From JAJDFU01 sp964641965 (lineage in GTDB: Bacteria > Bacteroidota > Bacteroidia > Chitinophagales > Saprospiraceae): a DNA stretch of 64,000 nucleotides. The stretch lies in the NCBI GenBank assembly GCA_964641965.1, contig CAZXLD010000011.1, positions 39,141-103,140 on the forward strand, given 5' to 3'. Under the pieces are notes generated by a model. That model had not been told where the DNA came from. It saw only the letters and a program-made list of their open reading frames with translations, and searched no databases. Position numbers and translations under genes: made by a program. Of this stretch, positions 54,280-62,573 are shown in pieces (positions within the stretch are counted from its first letter, which is position 1; every line of letters begins with the position of its first letter).

Positions 54280-54714
54280 CTAGGCAGTTTCATTTCTAGG
54301 CCACTTCCACGCATACCACACAATGAACAGGGTTAGTCCCATTTCGATTATCCCTAATACGATATAAAAAGCCCAGGCTCCAGGTAGCGTTATCAATATG
54401 ATGATTGTAAAAAGCAAGCCAAATCCAATATTGAGCCATCGATTTAAATTGGGTCTCAATGCCAATGCTAAAAAGACCATCAGGCTGGGAATGGCCATCA
54501 TAAGAGATGTGCCTACCAAAATACCTTGGGTAGTAGGCCCTAGCGGTCCCATTTGACCATCCAACATACTTTGCAGGTTGCCCGGCTTGAACAGGCCGAA
54601 AATATCACCATACACATAGCAAAACATGACGCTCGCCCAAAGGCCGGCCAACTTGATCTTGATGGGAACGGGAGAATCGATCAGGCTACCGGGGGATTGA
54701 GTGCTTTTTTCCAT
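54280..54714 (-). CDS. DUF6326 family membrane protein
   Basis: 144 aa with four transmembrane helices; signatures KLAGLWASVMFCYVYGD, PSLMVFLALALRPNLNRWLN. Inner-membrane protein of unknown function, similar in size to family members. Confidence 0.85.
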   Translation of the reverse strand: MEKSTQSPGSLIDSPVPIKIKLAGLWASVMFCYVYGDIFGLFKPGNLQSMLDGQMGPLGPTTQGILVGTSLMMAIPSLMVFLALALRPNLNRWLNIGFGLLFTIIILITLPGAWAFYIVLGIIEMGLTLFIVWYAWKWPRNETA

Positions 54715-54815
54715 CAGATGCTCGGTTTATGAGCATTCAAAAACCGAACAAATGGGTAATTAAAAGAAAAAAATATACCAATCCCCAATTATGACAGACA
54801 ATCCAGACACTTTCC

Positions 54816-55319
54816 TCACTTAATTTTGATGTGTGTCTCCTTTAAACCATGATCCAGGAGATAAGCTTCCAGTTCACTTGCTTGACCCACCTTGGCATGA
54901 TGCAGAAGCGTAAAGCCATGAGGGCCTTTTGCAAAGACCAAGTCGGGAAAAGCCTCAAGCGTTGGAATAACTAAATCTGTTTGCCCCAGCATGGTCAGCA
55001 CAAACAGGCTTACTCTCGCTCCCTGGGCAATCAGGTATCGGGCAATTTCTTTATTTCCCAGATGTCCGGCACCTTCAATAGCTTGTTCAAAATCCCCGTT
55101 TCCCCAGTCATAGCTGCTGAAAATAAGGTTGGGATGTTCTTGTAGCATTTCTTTTACTTGTCCCAAGTTTTTATGACCTGCTACTACAAACGCTTTTACC
55201 AGTTTGACATCGAGCGGAGGTGTTTCTTGCGATTTAAAAGATCTGGCAAGAGAGACTGCCGGGGCCAAGCTTGTCAATGCCAAGCCAAGGGATGATGTTT
55301 TAAGAAATGCTTTCCGGTC
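54816..55319 (-). CDS. Exported ankyrin-repeat protein
   Basis: 167 aa from the ATG at 55319, preferred because it puts a MDRKAFLKTSSLG leader at the N-terminus, Tat-like though with Arg-Lys in place of twin Arg. An ATG 11 codons upstream is possible. Three or four ankyrin-like helix pairs follow (GHKNLGQVKEMLQEHPNLIFS, GAGHLGNKEIARYLIAQGA, HGFTLLHHAKVGQASELEAYLLDHG). Likely a periplasmic protein-binding protein, role unknown. Confidence 0.78.
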   Translation of the reverse strand, partial: DRKAFLKTSSLGLALTSLAPAVSLARSFKSQETPPLDVKLVKAFVVAGHKNLGQVKEMLQEHPNLIFSSYDWGNGDFEQAIEGAGHLGNKEIARYLIAQGARVSLFVLTMLGQTDLVIPTLEAFPDLVFAKGPHGFTLLHHAKVGQASELEAYLLDHGLKETHIKIK

Positions 55320-55397
55320 CATAAGGCATAATTTTATCCCGAAATAAGACATTACCCATTGGAAATCCTTTAAGAAACATGTCCCTTAAAACGAAAA

Positions 55398-56411
55398 TCA
55401 AGATGAAAGATGGGCCTTCCGATAAGCAGAAGGAGTTTTACCGGTCATTTTCTTGAAGGCTATATTAAAAGAGGTGACATTCCCGAAACCGGAATCGTAG
55501 GCTATTGTAGCGATCTTTTTTTCTTGACACGATGGATTCGCCAACAAGGATTTAGCTTCTTCGATTCGGTAAGCATTGAGAAAATCACTGAAATTTCGTT
55601 GCCCATTTTCGTTAATCGCTTGCGAAACCATTCGGGTATGTACTCCTAGTTTTTCAGCAACCATCTGAAGGGAGACTTCCGGTGTGAGGTAGATCTGTTC
55701 GTTGGTAAAAAGCGTTTGAATCCGCTGAAATAGATACTGAGACTTTTTTCGATCTAAGGTCGATCGGTTGTATTTCTCTACAAGAAATTTATGTCTGTTT
55801 AATAATAAAAATGAAAAGGTATAAATTAAAAATGAATAAAAAATAGGGCCCGTAATATAGTAACTATCTAAACTGAGAAAGTTTCCTAAATAGAAACACC
55901 ATACTGCTGTAATTCCCCACAATATATTCCTATACCAATAAAAAATGCTTTTCGAAACGGTTAATCTATTGTTATACAATAGCCTCCAGGAAAGCGTCAA
56001 ATAAATAGCAAGGTGAATCACTACTATCCCATAATTCCAATACAACTCCCAGGTACCGCGACTGGGAATGATCATAAATAGTAAAATAAAAAGGCCGAAA
56101 GGGATTAGATGTGCCAACTTACCCTTTGAAAATGATTGGTCCTTGTGGATTAGGGTCATTCCATAAAACCAGAGAAAAGGACCCGCCAATAGAATACCAG
56201 AGATGCCTAAGTTTCGCTGCCAAGCCTCCAGCGGTAAATAGTAATCCATTACGGATTTGCCTATTCGGATAGTCACCCCCAGGATCACCAATCCTAAAAA
56301 GAGATTTGCCTGACGATTTCCTTTGGTAAGATGTAACAGGTAAACCGAAAGGAATACACCCTGGATCAGCCCTACAGAAGCCAAGACAAGAATAAAACTG
56401 TTGGTCAACAT
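55398..56411 (-). CDS. AraC-family regulator with N-terminal seven-helix membrane domain
   Basis: 337 aa. Residues ~1-220 have seven hydrophobic helices; residues ~240-335 carry the AraC HTH pair (EVSLQMVAEKLGVHTRMVSQAINENG, KKIATIAYDSGFGNVTSFNIAFKKMTGKTPSAYR). This membrane AraC layout is common in Bacteroidota and suggests sensing at the membrane. Starts 3 bases after the GyrI-like gene, so the two are probably co-translated. Confidence 0.9.
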   Translation of the reverse strand: MLTNSFILVLASVGLIQGVFLSVYLLHLTKGNRQANLFLGLVILGVTIRIGKSVMDYYLPLEAWQRNLGISGILLAGPFLWFYGMTLIHKDQSFSKGKLAHLIPFGLFILLFMIIPSRGTWELYWNYGIVVIHLAIYLTLSWRLLYNNRLTVSKSIFYWYRNILWGITAVWCFYLGNFLSLDSYYITGPIFYSFLIYTFSFLLLNRHKFLVEKYNRSTLDRKKSQYLFQRIQTLFTNEQIYLTPEVSLQMVAEKLGVHTRMVSQAINENGQRNFSDFLNAYRIEEAKSLLANPSCQEKKIATIAYDSGFGNVTSFNIAFKKMTGKTPSAYRKAHLSS

Positions 56412-56414
56412 AGG

Positions 56415-56927
56415 TTATGCAGTCAAAGATTCACTTTCTACCACCGGCACCCACAATTCTTCTTCCGAATCCGGATGTTCGCCCTTGTATTGCTCTCCCA
56501 TTATCGCGAAATGCGGCCGATCATCCAGGATGTAGGGAGAATTGGGCAACCATGAGTTATAAATATACTGATAGGTAGCCGGAGCCTCGCTGGGTTTCCC
56601 TTTGTACAAAAAGACAGCATACGGGCCTTCAGAGAGTTCCAGGTGCTCCATGTCCTCCGGAATACCATCCAAGACAGATACCTGCACTGCTGCCCATTTT
56701 TCAAAGGTCCGGGTGGGATCGAAGGACTCAAAAAAAGCGGTATTCGGATAGACTTCGACCGAATACAGATCTGAACCAACCACAGTAGTGAGTTCCTTCC
56801 TCCTGGGCATGAACGACTGCCACAATTCCCGGGTCCGGTTTTGTGCAAAGGTCATCTGCATGCGAAGACCAACGAGTTGGGTTTGAGGAAGGACTTCAAT
56901 GCGAGGTACTAAAGATGCATTCATCAT
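56415..56927 (-). CDS. GyrI-like small-molecule-binding domain protein
   Basis: 170 aa stand-alone AraC effector-binding-type domain: VEVYPNTAFFESFDPTRTFEKWAAVQV, LSEGPYAVFLYKG, YQYIYNSWLPNSPYILDDRPHFAIMG and EELWVPV. Such domains bind hydrophobic drugs or metabolites, or hydrolyse them. Transcribed directly before the membrane AraC gene, so it may be the soluble effector-binding partner of that regulator. The 204-bp gap upstream shows a small GCGCC/GGCGC hairpin only. Confidence 0.88.
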   Translation of the reverse strand: MMNASLVPRIEVLPQTQLVGLRMQMTFAQNRTRELWQSFMPRRKELTTVVGSDLYSVEVYPNTAFFESFDPTRTFEKWAAVQVSVLDGIPEDMEHLELSEGPYAVFLYKGKPSEAPATYQYIYNSWLPNSPYILDDRPHFAIMGEQYKGEHPDSEEELWVPVVESESLTA

Positions 56928-57131
56928 GAATACGTTAGAAAAGTTAAGTTAGGATGAAAATAATACCCGATGCTTGCGCCTTCGGCGCGTTACTCGATTC
57001 TTTTTTCTCAGTGCTGTTAATGCTTGCTTCTTGCCCCGGAGGCGCTGATGCTATTAAATCTCGCTACGCAATGTGGACACAATTTACAATTGGGGCTTAC
57101 AAATCACTGCTCCGCATTTTTCATCATACAG

Positions 57132-57614
57132 CTACTCCTTCACTCTTTGCATTGGGAAAAATCGCCGGACCTCTTTGCCATCCTGCAGACCGGAAACCTC
57201 GCCCAGGAGTGAATCCGGATGTACTAAAGTATAGGTAATCCGTTGAGGGAAGTCGTGTTCAAGATTTTCAAAAGTCATATGGGTGCTTGCCGGAGCAACA
57301 GACGAAAAAACAACAGCTAAGCCTTCATTTTGACGATTGACCGTCGGAATGAAGAACAAGCTATCGTTTCGACCCACCAATTGGATCGTTTCAAACACAA
57401 CGGTATCTGGACCATCCAACCTATAGCTTTTCCCTAAATATTGATGAGGGTGTTGTTGGGTCCAGGTTTCGTAAACAGCGCCGCTGGCCGTACGATTTTC
57501 CCAGGTGCCGATCAGCCATCCTGCATCGGTCAAAGGTGATGGCTTGTTGCAAGATAGTGCTTCAAAAAGGACCAGTAAGATTAGCCCGACACCGTATTTA
57601 TTGACTTGAGCCAT
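57132..57614 (-). CDS. DUF6265-like lipoprotein
   Basis: About 160 aa from the second in-frame ATG (57614), which gives a standard leader ending ALSC; the first ATG at 57635 adds seven residues. The single domain LIGTWENRTASGAVYETWTQ...NLEHDFPQRITY is typical of DUF6265, a lipocalin-like beta-barrel family with W-x-G-T-W start and F-E-N-x-x-H-D-F-P-Q motif. Function unknown. Confidence 0.85.
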   Translation of the reverse strand: MAQVNKYGVGLILLVLFEALSCNKPSPLTDAGWLIGTWENRTASGAVYETWTQQHPHQYLGKSYRLDGPDTVVFETIQLVGRNDSLFFIPTVNRQNEGLAVVFSSVAPASTHMTFENLEHDFPQRITYTLVHPDSLLGEVSGLQDGKEVRRFFPMQRVKE

Positions 57615-57635
57615 TATGGTTAACTTTAAGTTCAA

Positions 57636-58004
57636 CTAATTCTTGTCTTTTGACTTAGCACATACAGGCTTAATCCAAAATCTTGGAATACAACGATTTG
57701 GTCACGATTATCAAAGATACCTATGGAGTAGGATCTCTGGGTCTGTCTATCTGAAACTATAATTCTTATCATGAGAAGGATTTGCTATCTAATACAAATA
57801 AAAGCAGCTAACACAGAAAAATATTTCCCAATAGAAAATGGAGTTTAATCCAACCATTTAACGATCTTTTTTCCTTTGTGAAAAGGCTTGGTCCATCTCC
57901 ACATCCCTTATTTTTGATTTCTCATGAAAGAGGATTATTAGCTTGCACTGACTTCAAGATTAAAATCAGCATTCGTTTCTCCTAATCCAAATTTTTTATA
58001 CGAG
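57636..58004. other. Gene-free divergent intergenic stretch
   Basis: 369 bp between divergent genes, AT-rich, no supported gene, repeat or terminator. It should hold promoters for both neighbours. Confidence 0.4.
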
Positions 58005-58298
58005 ATGACATTCGAAGCATTTCAGCTATCTCTGCAACAAGATCAACCACCGGCTCTCCCTACCCCATTGCTTACAGCACTTTGGTACGATGGGAAAGGC
58101 GATTGGAGAAGCGCACACGACATTGTCGAAACCATGAACTCCTCGAATGCGGCTTGGATACACGCCTATCTTCACCGGGTGGAAGGCGATCATTGGAACG
58201 CAAACTATTGGTATTCCAGGGCTGGCAGGGAAATGCCGGATTTCTCACTCAAGGAAGAATGGGAAGCACTGGTGCAGGCTTTTTTAGAGAAGGGATAA
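58005..58298 (+). CDS. Small conserved protein (A-W-x-H-A-Y-L-H-R family)
   Basis: 97 aa with the pattern LLTALWYDGKGDWRSAHDIVE, AAWIHAYLHRVEGDHWNANYWYSRAG, known from a widespread small bacterial family without assigned function. Helical, TPR-like pair; cytoplasmic. A stand-alone gene. Confidence 0.8.
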   Translation: MTFEAFQLSLQQDQPPALPTPLLTALWYDGKGDWRSAHDIVETMNSSNAAWIHAYLHRVEGDHWNANYWYSRAGREMPDFSLKEEWEALVQAFLEKG

Positions 58299-58381
58299 GT
58301 ACACCCTGCCTATTCACAAACTGCTTGTCAAAAAGCACGAATACAAGCAATGTATCAGTTGAAGTTTAATACACCGTCATA

Positions 58382-59011
58382 TTATGTGTCCGTTAGCTTT
58401 TCAAGTTCCCATGTCATATTCTCACGAGCCTGTTCCCCATATTTTTCATGAAAGGCTTCCGTCTTGAATATTCGATCCATAGCCAAAAAGTGTTGCAGTA
58501 CCTTCTTTCGTCCTTTATTGTAAAGGAAGCGTGGGTACAGGGAATATTCTTTCCTGATATTCTGCGTGTAAGCTTGGTATTGCTCAGGATGGTCACCCAA
58601 AATAGCCAAGTCAAAATCTAGCAAATAATTGGTATCATCATCAAGACTTTTCTTGTGGTCCTTGGTAGCCCTGATTTGATCCTGGCACTGGATGGCTTTA
58701 ACATTGGTTGCTCCAAATTGAATGAGTCGATTTCGGGCTACTTGGGCGCTTTTGTATTCATTGTCTTTTCGGCTAACCCGGTAGATGAGGTCATGATAGA
58801 AAATAGAAAACAAGAGCGTATCGAAGTCGTTTATTTGTTTTTGGTATTGAATGGCATGGCCTAGGATGTATTTTATATGGGTCAAATTGTGGTAATACCG
58901 CTTCTTACCTGAATAGTTGGTTTTGATCTCGGTCCACGCCTCCTCAATAAGTTTTGTGTTACTCGTATACCGTAATATCAATTCATCCCATATTCCCTTT
59001 AAGCTCTCCAT
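58382..59011 (-). CDS. HD-superfamily metal-dependent phosphohydrolase
   Basis: 209 aa. Metal-site marks: RYYHNLTHIKYIL (His pair), then LLFSIFYHDLIY (HD), and a later DDDTNYLLDFDLAILG. It matches the predicted HD-domain phosphohydrolase family typical of many bacteria, length 190-215. Cytoplasmic, perhaps acting on nucleotides; substrate unknown. Confidence 0.88.
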   Translation of the reverse strand: MESLKGIWDELILRYTSNTKLIEEAWTEIKTNYSGKKRYYHNLTHIKYILGHAIQYQKQINDFDTLLFSIFYHDLIYRVSRKDNEYKSAQVARNRLIQFGATNVKAIQCQDQIRATKDHKKSLDDDTNYLLDFDLAILGDHPEQYQAYTQNIRKEYSLYPRFLYNKGRKKVLQHFLAMDRIFKTEAFHEKYGEQARENMTWELEKLTDT

Positions 59012-59179
59012 ATTATTTAGCCCCTTCCATTGAGCAATGGTTAATAGATTTTAAAAATAAATAGGAATTAAATAGCTGAGTACTATCCAAATACTTAATT
59101 TAATCTTCCAGCCAAGGTTCATTCATGCAAATGGACCCACTCTCGATTTGATGCTATTTTGGAATCCAAGTTAGACAGG

Positions 59180-59944
59180 CTACAAATTCATCCCGCCCGA
59201 TACTTCTATTCGTTGCCCGGTAATCCAATAGGCTTCTTCCATGCACAGGAAGGCCACCACACCCCCAATATCCGTGGGCAAGCCAGCCCTTCCCATGGCA
59301 GTCATGGAGGTCACAAAGGCGTTAAGTTCTTTATTATCGCGTACGGCTCCGCCACCAAAATCCGTCTCTATAGCCCCTGGAGCCACTACATTCGCGCGAA
59401 TCTTCCGTTCCCCCAACTCTTTGGCCTGGTATCGAGTCAAGGTCTCTACTGCTCCTTTCATAGTAGCATAGGCCGAATACCCGGGCAGGGAAAACCGGGA
59501 CAAGCCCGAAGAAATATTGATGATTCCCCCGCCATCTTTCAGGTACTTCAAAGCCAGTTGGGAAAGGAAAAAAGGAGCCATAAGGTGCTGGTCGAGCATA
59601 GTCTTAAACTGATCGAAGGAGGTTTCAGCAAACGAGGCATAGATCCCTGTTCCCGCATTGTTGACCAGGAAGTCGATGTGTTCAGATTTAAATCGATCTC
59701 GCAGTTCCGGTTCCACCTGCCCACTAAAAAAGGACTCGAAGCTGTCCTGATCAGTTACATCTAATGGCAAGGCAACGGCTACTCGTCCCATGCCTTCGAT
59801 CTCCGAGACGACTTCCTTCGCCTTGGCTTCGTTGGTCCGATACGTCAGGATCACATCTAACCCTTTCCGGGCAATCTGGAGCGCCATGTCCTTACCAAGT
59901 CCACGACTACCACCCGTAACTAAAGCTATTTTTTGGGAGCTCAT
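59180..59944 (-). CDS. Short-chain dehydrogenase/reductase (SDR)
   Basis: 254 aa from the ATG at 59944; the frame is open further upstream but the glycine-rich loop ALVTGGSRGLGKDMA fits this start. Classical SDR: NNAGTG, active-site Ser in INISSGLSRF, Y-x-x-x-K in YSAYATMKGAVE, and the C-terminal WITGQRIEVSGGMN. NAD(P)H-dependent reduction or oxidation of an unknown alcohol/ketone. The gene is divergent from the M28 peptidase. Confidence 0.9.
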   Translation of the reverse strand: MSSQKIALVTGGSRGLGKDMALQIARKGLDVILTYRTNEAKAKEVVSEIEGMGRVAVALPLDVTDQDSFESFFSGQVEPELRDRFKSEHIDFLVNNAGTGIYASFAETSFDQFKTMLDQHLMAPFFLSQLALKYLKDGGGIINISSGLSRFSLPGYSAYATMKGAVETLTRYQAKELGERKIRANVVAPGAIETDFGGGAVRDNKELNAFVTSMTAMGRAGLPTDIGGVVAFLCMEEAYWITGQRIEVSGGMNL

Positions 59945-60129
59945 GATTACTACTTTATTTGGTTTTAAGATAAACGAAATACCGTAACCAAGCTGATTAA
60001 TGATCTCGATCAAATAACGATCTCGTTTGATCAGGGTATTTCCATAAGCCCTTTCAATCCCGCCAATTCTCAGCCCATTCCCCTCAATTCGTTATCTTCC
60101 TCATTCAAAACCAACGCACACACCCTTAC

Positions 60130-62238
60130 ATGCACCGCACTACTGTTCTACACACCCTCTTGCTCGTCAGCACTTTGTTAGGGCTGGCAGCCCCCCTCCT
60201 GGCTCAAACCTTCCCCGGCTTTTCCAGCACAGCTACCACAGAGCAACGTACCATCGAAGAGCGCTTCATGGCCTACCCCAAACCGACGCAATTTAAGGAG
60301 CACCTGCAAACCCTGACCCAGGAACCCCACGTAGCCGGTTCCGATGCCAATAATCGGGTCGCTGCCTATATGGCCGAAGCTATGGAAAAAGCTGGCTGGA
60401 GTGTAGAAAGCCATCCGTACGACATCTACCTGCCGACCGGTCCTGGTGAAATCGCCATTGAGCTGGTCACGCCCGTCCGCCTGCCGCTCAACAATAAGGA
60501 ATACATCCTCGCGGAAGATCCATTTTCCAAAGACCCCAACCTGGATCCCGGCTGGAATAGCTATTCCGGGTCGGGGGATGTGACCGCGCCAGTTGTATAT
60601 GCCAACTACGGCCGCAAGGAAGATTTTGAAAAATTGGCCGATATGGGGATTTCGGTCAAAGGCAAGCTTGTAATCGCCCGTTATGGGGGCAACTTTCGGG
60701 GTTTCAAGGCCAAATTTGCCGAAGCGGCCGGAGCCGCCGGACTCATCATTTATTCCGACCCTGCCGATGCCGGTTACATGCGAGGGCTTCCGTACCCAGA
60801 GGGAAAATTCTACAATGAAAGTACCATCCAACGGGGCTCTGTACTCACCCTACCCTATACCGGCGATCCACTCACGCCTTTCGAGCCTGCCCTGCCGGTT
60901 GATGGCGATCAACAAGTAGACCGGCTCGACCCTTCAGAGGTGGCCTTTCATACCATCCCAGTCACGCCCATCCCCTATGGCTCAGCCAAAGAAATTTTAT
61001 CCCGCATGACCGGCCTGGCCGTACCCGGTGGCTGGCAAGGTGGACTCCCGTTTACTTATCGCATAGAAGGAGGAGAAGTACTTACTGTTCGGCTTAAGGT
61101 CCAGCAGGAAAAAGCCATAACCCGCACGCAAAATGTGGTCGGCACCCTCATGGGCAGTGCATATCCTGATGAATGGATTATCCTGGGAGCGCATTTCGAT
61201 GCGTGGAGCTTTGGCGCATCCGACCCCAATAGCGGTACCGCCATGCTGCTCACTTTGGCCGATGCTTTGGGTAAACTGGCAGCCGATGGATTTCGTCCCA
61301 AGCGCACCATCAAGATTGCCCATTGGGATGCAGAAGAATTCGGCATTCTCGGATCTACGGAATGGGTGGAAGAGTTCCGCGATGAACTGGATGCCAAATG
61401 CATTGCCTATTTCAATGCCGACGGGGCCTGTTCCGGCCTAACCTTCAGCGGGTCCTCTACCCCATCGCTCAAGGAATTATTGGTGCAAGCATCCCAAGCC
61501 GTTCCCTACCCCAATAAAGACCAATCCGTCTACGAACATTGGATGGAACGCGCATCCAAAGATGCCACAGAACCTCAAATTGGCAATCTGGGTGGTGGCT
61601 CGGATCATCTGCCTTTTTATGCTCACGTAGGCATTCCCTGTTTGGGGGCAGGCATGGGCGGCCCCACGTTGTATCACTCAGCATACGATAATTTTTATTG
61701 GTACAGCAAACACGCCGACCCGGATTTCGTGAGTGGCCCGACCGTTGCCAAAGTCTTCGGCGTTATGGCCCTGCGAATGGCCAATGCCCAACTTCTTCCA
61801 TTGGATGTCCAGCGCTATGGCCTGGACCTCGAGCAACACCTGACATATGCCGAAAAGCAGATCCAGGCTTACCAAGCAAATTATTCCCTGGAATCGCTTA
61901 AAGCAATGGCGCGCGAGCTCGCCAAAAAAGGAGCTGCATGGGAAAAGAAATGCACGGAATTAGCCGACAAAACGGATAAGGATTTTTCTGCCTGGAACCG
62001 GGAACTACTTTCCCTCGAACGCAGCTTCATCGACGATCAAGGTATGCCCTGGGGCAAATGGTATCGATCGCTCTACGCTTCTTCGGACCCATACAGCGGC
62101 TATGCCTCCTGGATGTTGCCCGGATTTCTCTATGAAGCTTCGATCCAATCCACCGAAAATTTGCCCGAATTGGAAAAACGCTACCAAGCTGCCTTAGAAC
62201 GTCTGGCAAATAAAATTGATAAGCTCTTAAAAATGTAA
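60130..62238 (+). CDS. M28-family metallopeptidase (glutamate carboxypeptidase II-like)
   Basis: 702 aa with a Sec signal (LAAPLLAQ). Domain order as in PSMA-like proteins: PA domain within ~140-270 (YANYGRKEDFEKLADMGISVKGKLVIARYGG), M28 catalytic domain ~340-560 with zinc ligands in GAHFDAWSFGASDPNSG and HWDAEEFGILGSTEW, then GGGSDHLPF, and a C-terminal transferrin-receptor-like dimerisation domain ~590-702. Secreted or periplasmic dipeptidase/carboxypeptidase. Confidence 0.92.
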   Translation: MHRTTVLHTLLLVSTLLGLAAPLLAQTFPGFSSTATTEQRTIEERFMAYPKPTQFKEHLQTLTQEPHVAGSDANNRVAAYMAEAMEKAGWSVESHPYDIYLPTGPGEIAIELVTPVRLPLNNKEYILAEDPFSKDPNLDPGWNSYSGSGDVTAPVVYANYGRKEDFEKLADMGISVKGKLVIARYGGNFRGFKAKFAEAAGAAGLIIYSDPADAGYMRGLPYPEGKFYNESTIQRGSVLTLPYTGDPLTPFEPALPVDGDQQVDRLDPSEVAFHTIPVTPIPYGSAKEILSRMTGLAVPGGWQGGLPFTYRIEGGEVLTVRLKVQQEKAITRTQNVVGTLMGSAYPDEWIILGAHFDAWSFGASDPNSGTAMLLTLADALGKLAADGFRPKRTIKIAHWDAEEFGILGSTEWVEEFRDELDAKCIAYFNADGACSGLTFSGSSTPSLKELLVQASQAVPYPNKDQSVYEHWMERASKDATEPQIGNLGGGSDHLPFYAHVGIPCLGAGMGGPTLYHSAYDNFYWYSKHADPDFVSGPTVAKVFGVMALRMANAQLLPLDVQRYGLDLEQHLTYAEKQIQAYQANYSLESLKAMARELAKKGAAWEKKCTELADKTDKDFSAWNRELLSLERSFIDDQGMPWGKWYRSLYASSDPYSGYASWMLPGFLYEASIQSTENLPELEKRYQAALERLANKIDKLLKM

Positions 62239-62386
62239 TATCATTTTACGTTGAAAGTGGCCTGTGCTCTAAAGACAACAATTCTTTAAATGGTATAATG
62301 TCTTTGATCCCGACACTTGTCGTCCGGGTTGACCAAGTTTGGCTGTTTTCCCATTTTTAAAATAGGTCATTTTAAACTTGCGTCAG

Positions 62387-62552
62387 TAGAAGCCATCTCA
62401 AAAATGCTTTTGATGCCGAAAATGAAGGACTTTGGTACCAGATGAGGCGCAAAAACGGAGCCTAGCCGTAGCTAAGTGACGCTTTTTGCAACGAAATATG
62501 GTGCCAAAAGGCACATTTGCAGGCCAAAGGGTATTATTGAGATGGCTTCTAA
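62387..62552. repeat. 164-bp hairpin repeat, copy 2 (MITE-like)
   Basis: Nearly identical to 9337-9500; here the terminal inverted repeat extends to 15 bp (TAGAAGCCATCTCAA / TTGAGATGGCTTCTA). Two base differences from copy 1 were seen (G/A in the core, A/G in the right arm). It lies 22 bases downstream of the end of the sugar dehydrogenase gene on the minus strand. The flanking 62239-62386 has no gene. Confidence 0.85.
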
Positions 62553-62573
62553 GTACTTTTCTATAAACCGCTA

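Noticed and set aside
56985..57110. GCGCC/GGCGC hairpin and nearby GC-rich words as another hairpin element
   Set aside because: Lacks the TAGCC-AGCTA tip and terminal inverted repeats; too weak to group with the repeat family.
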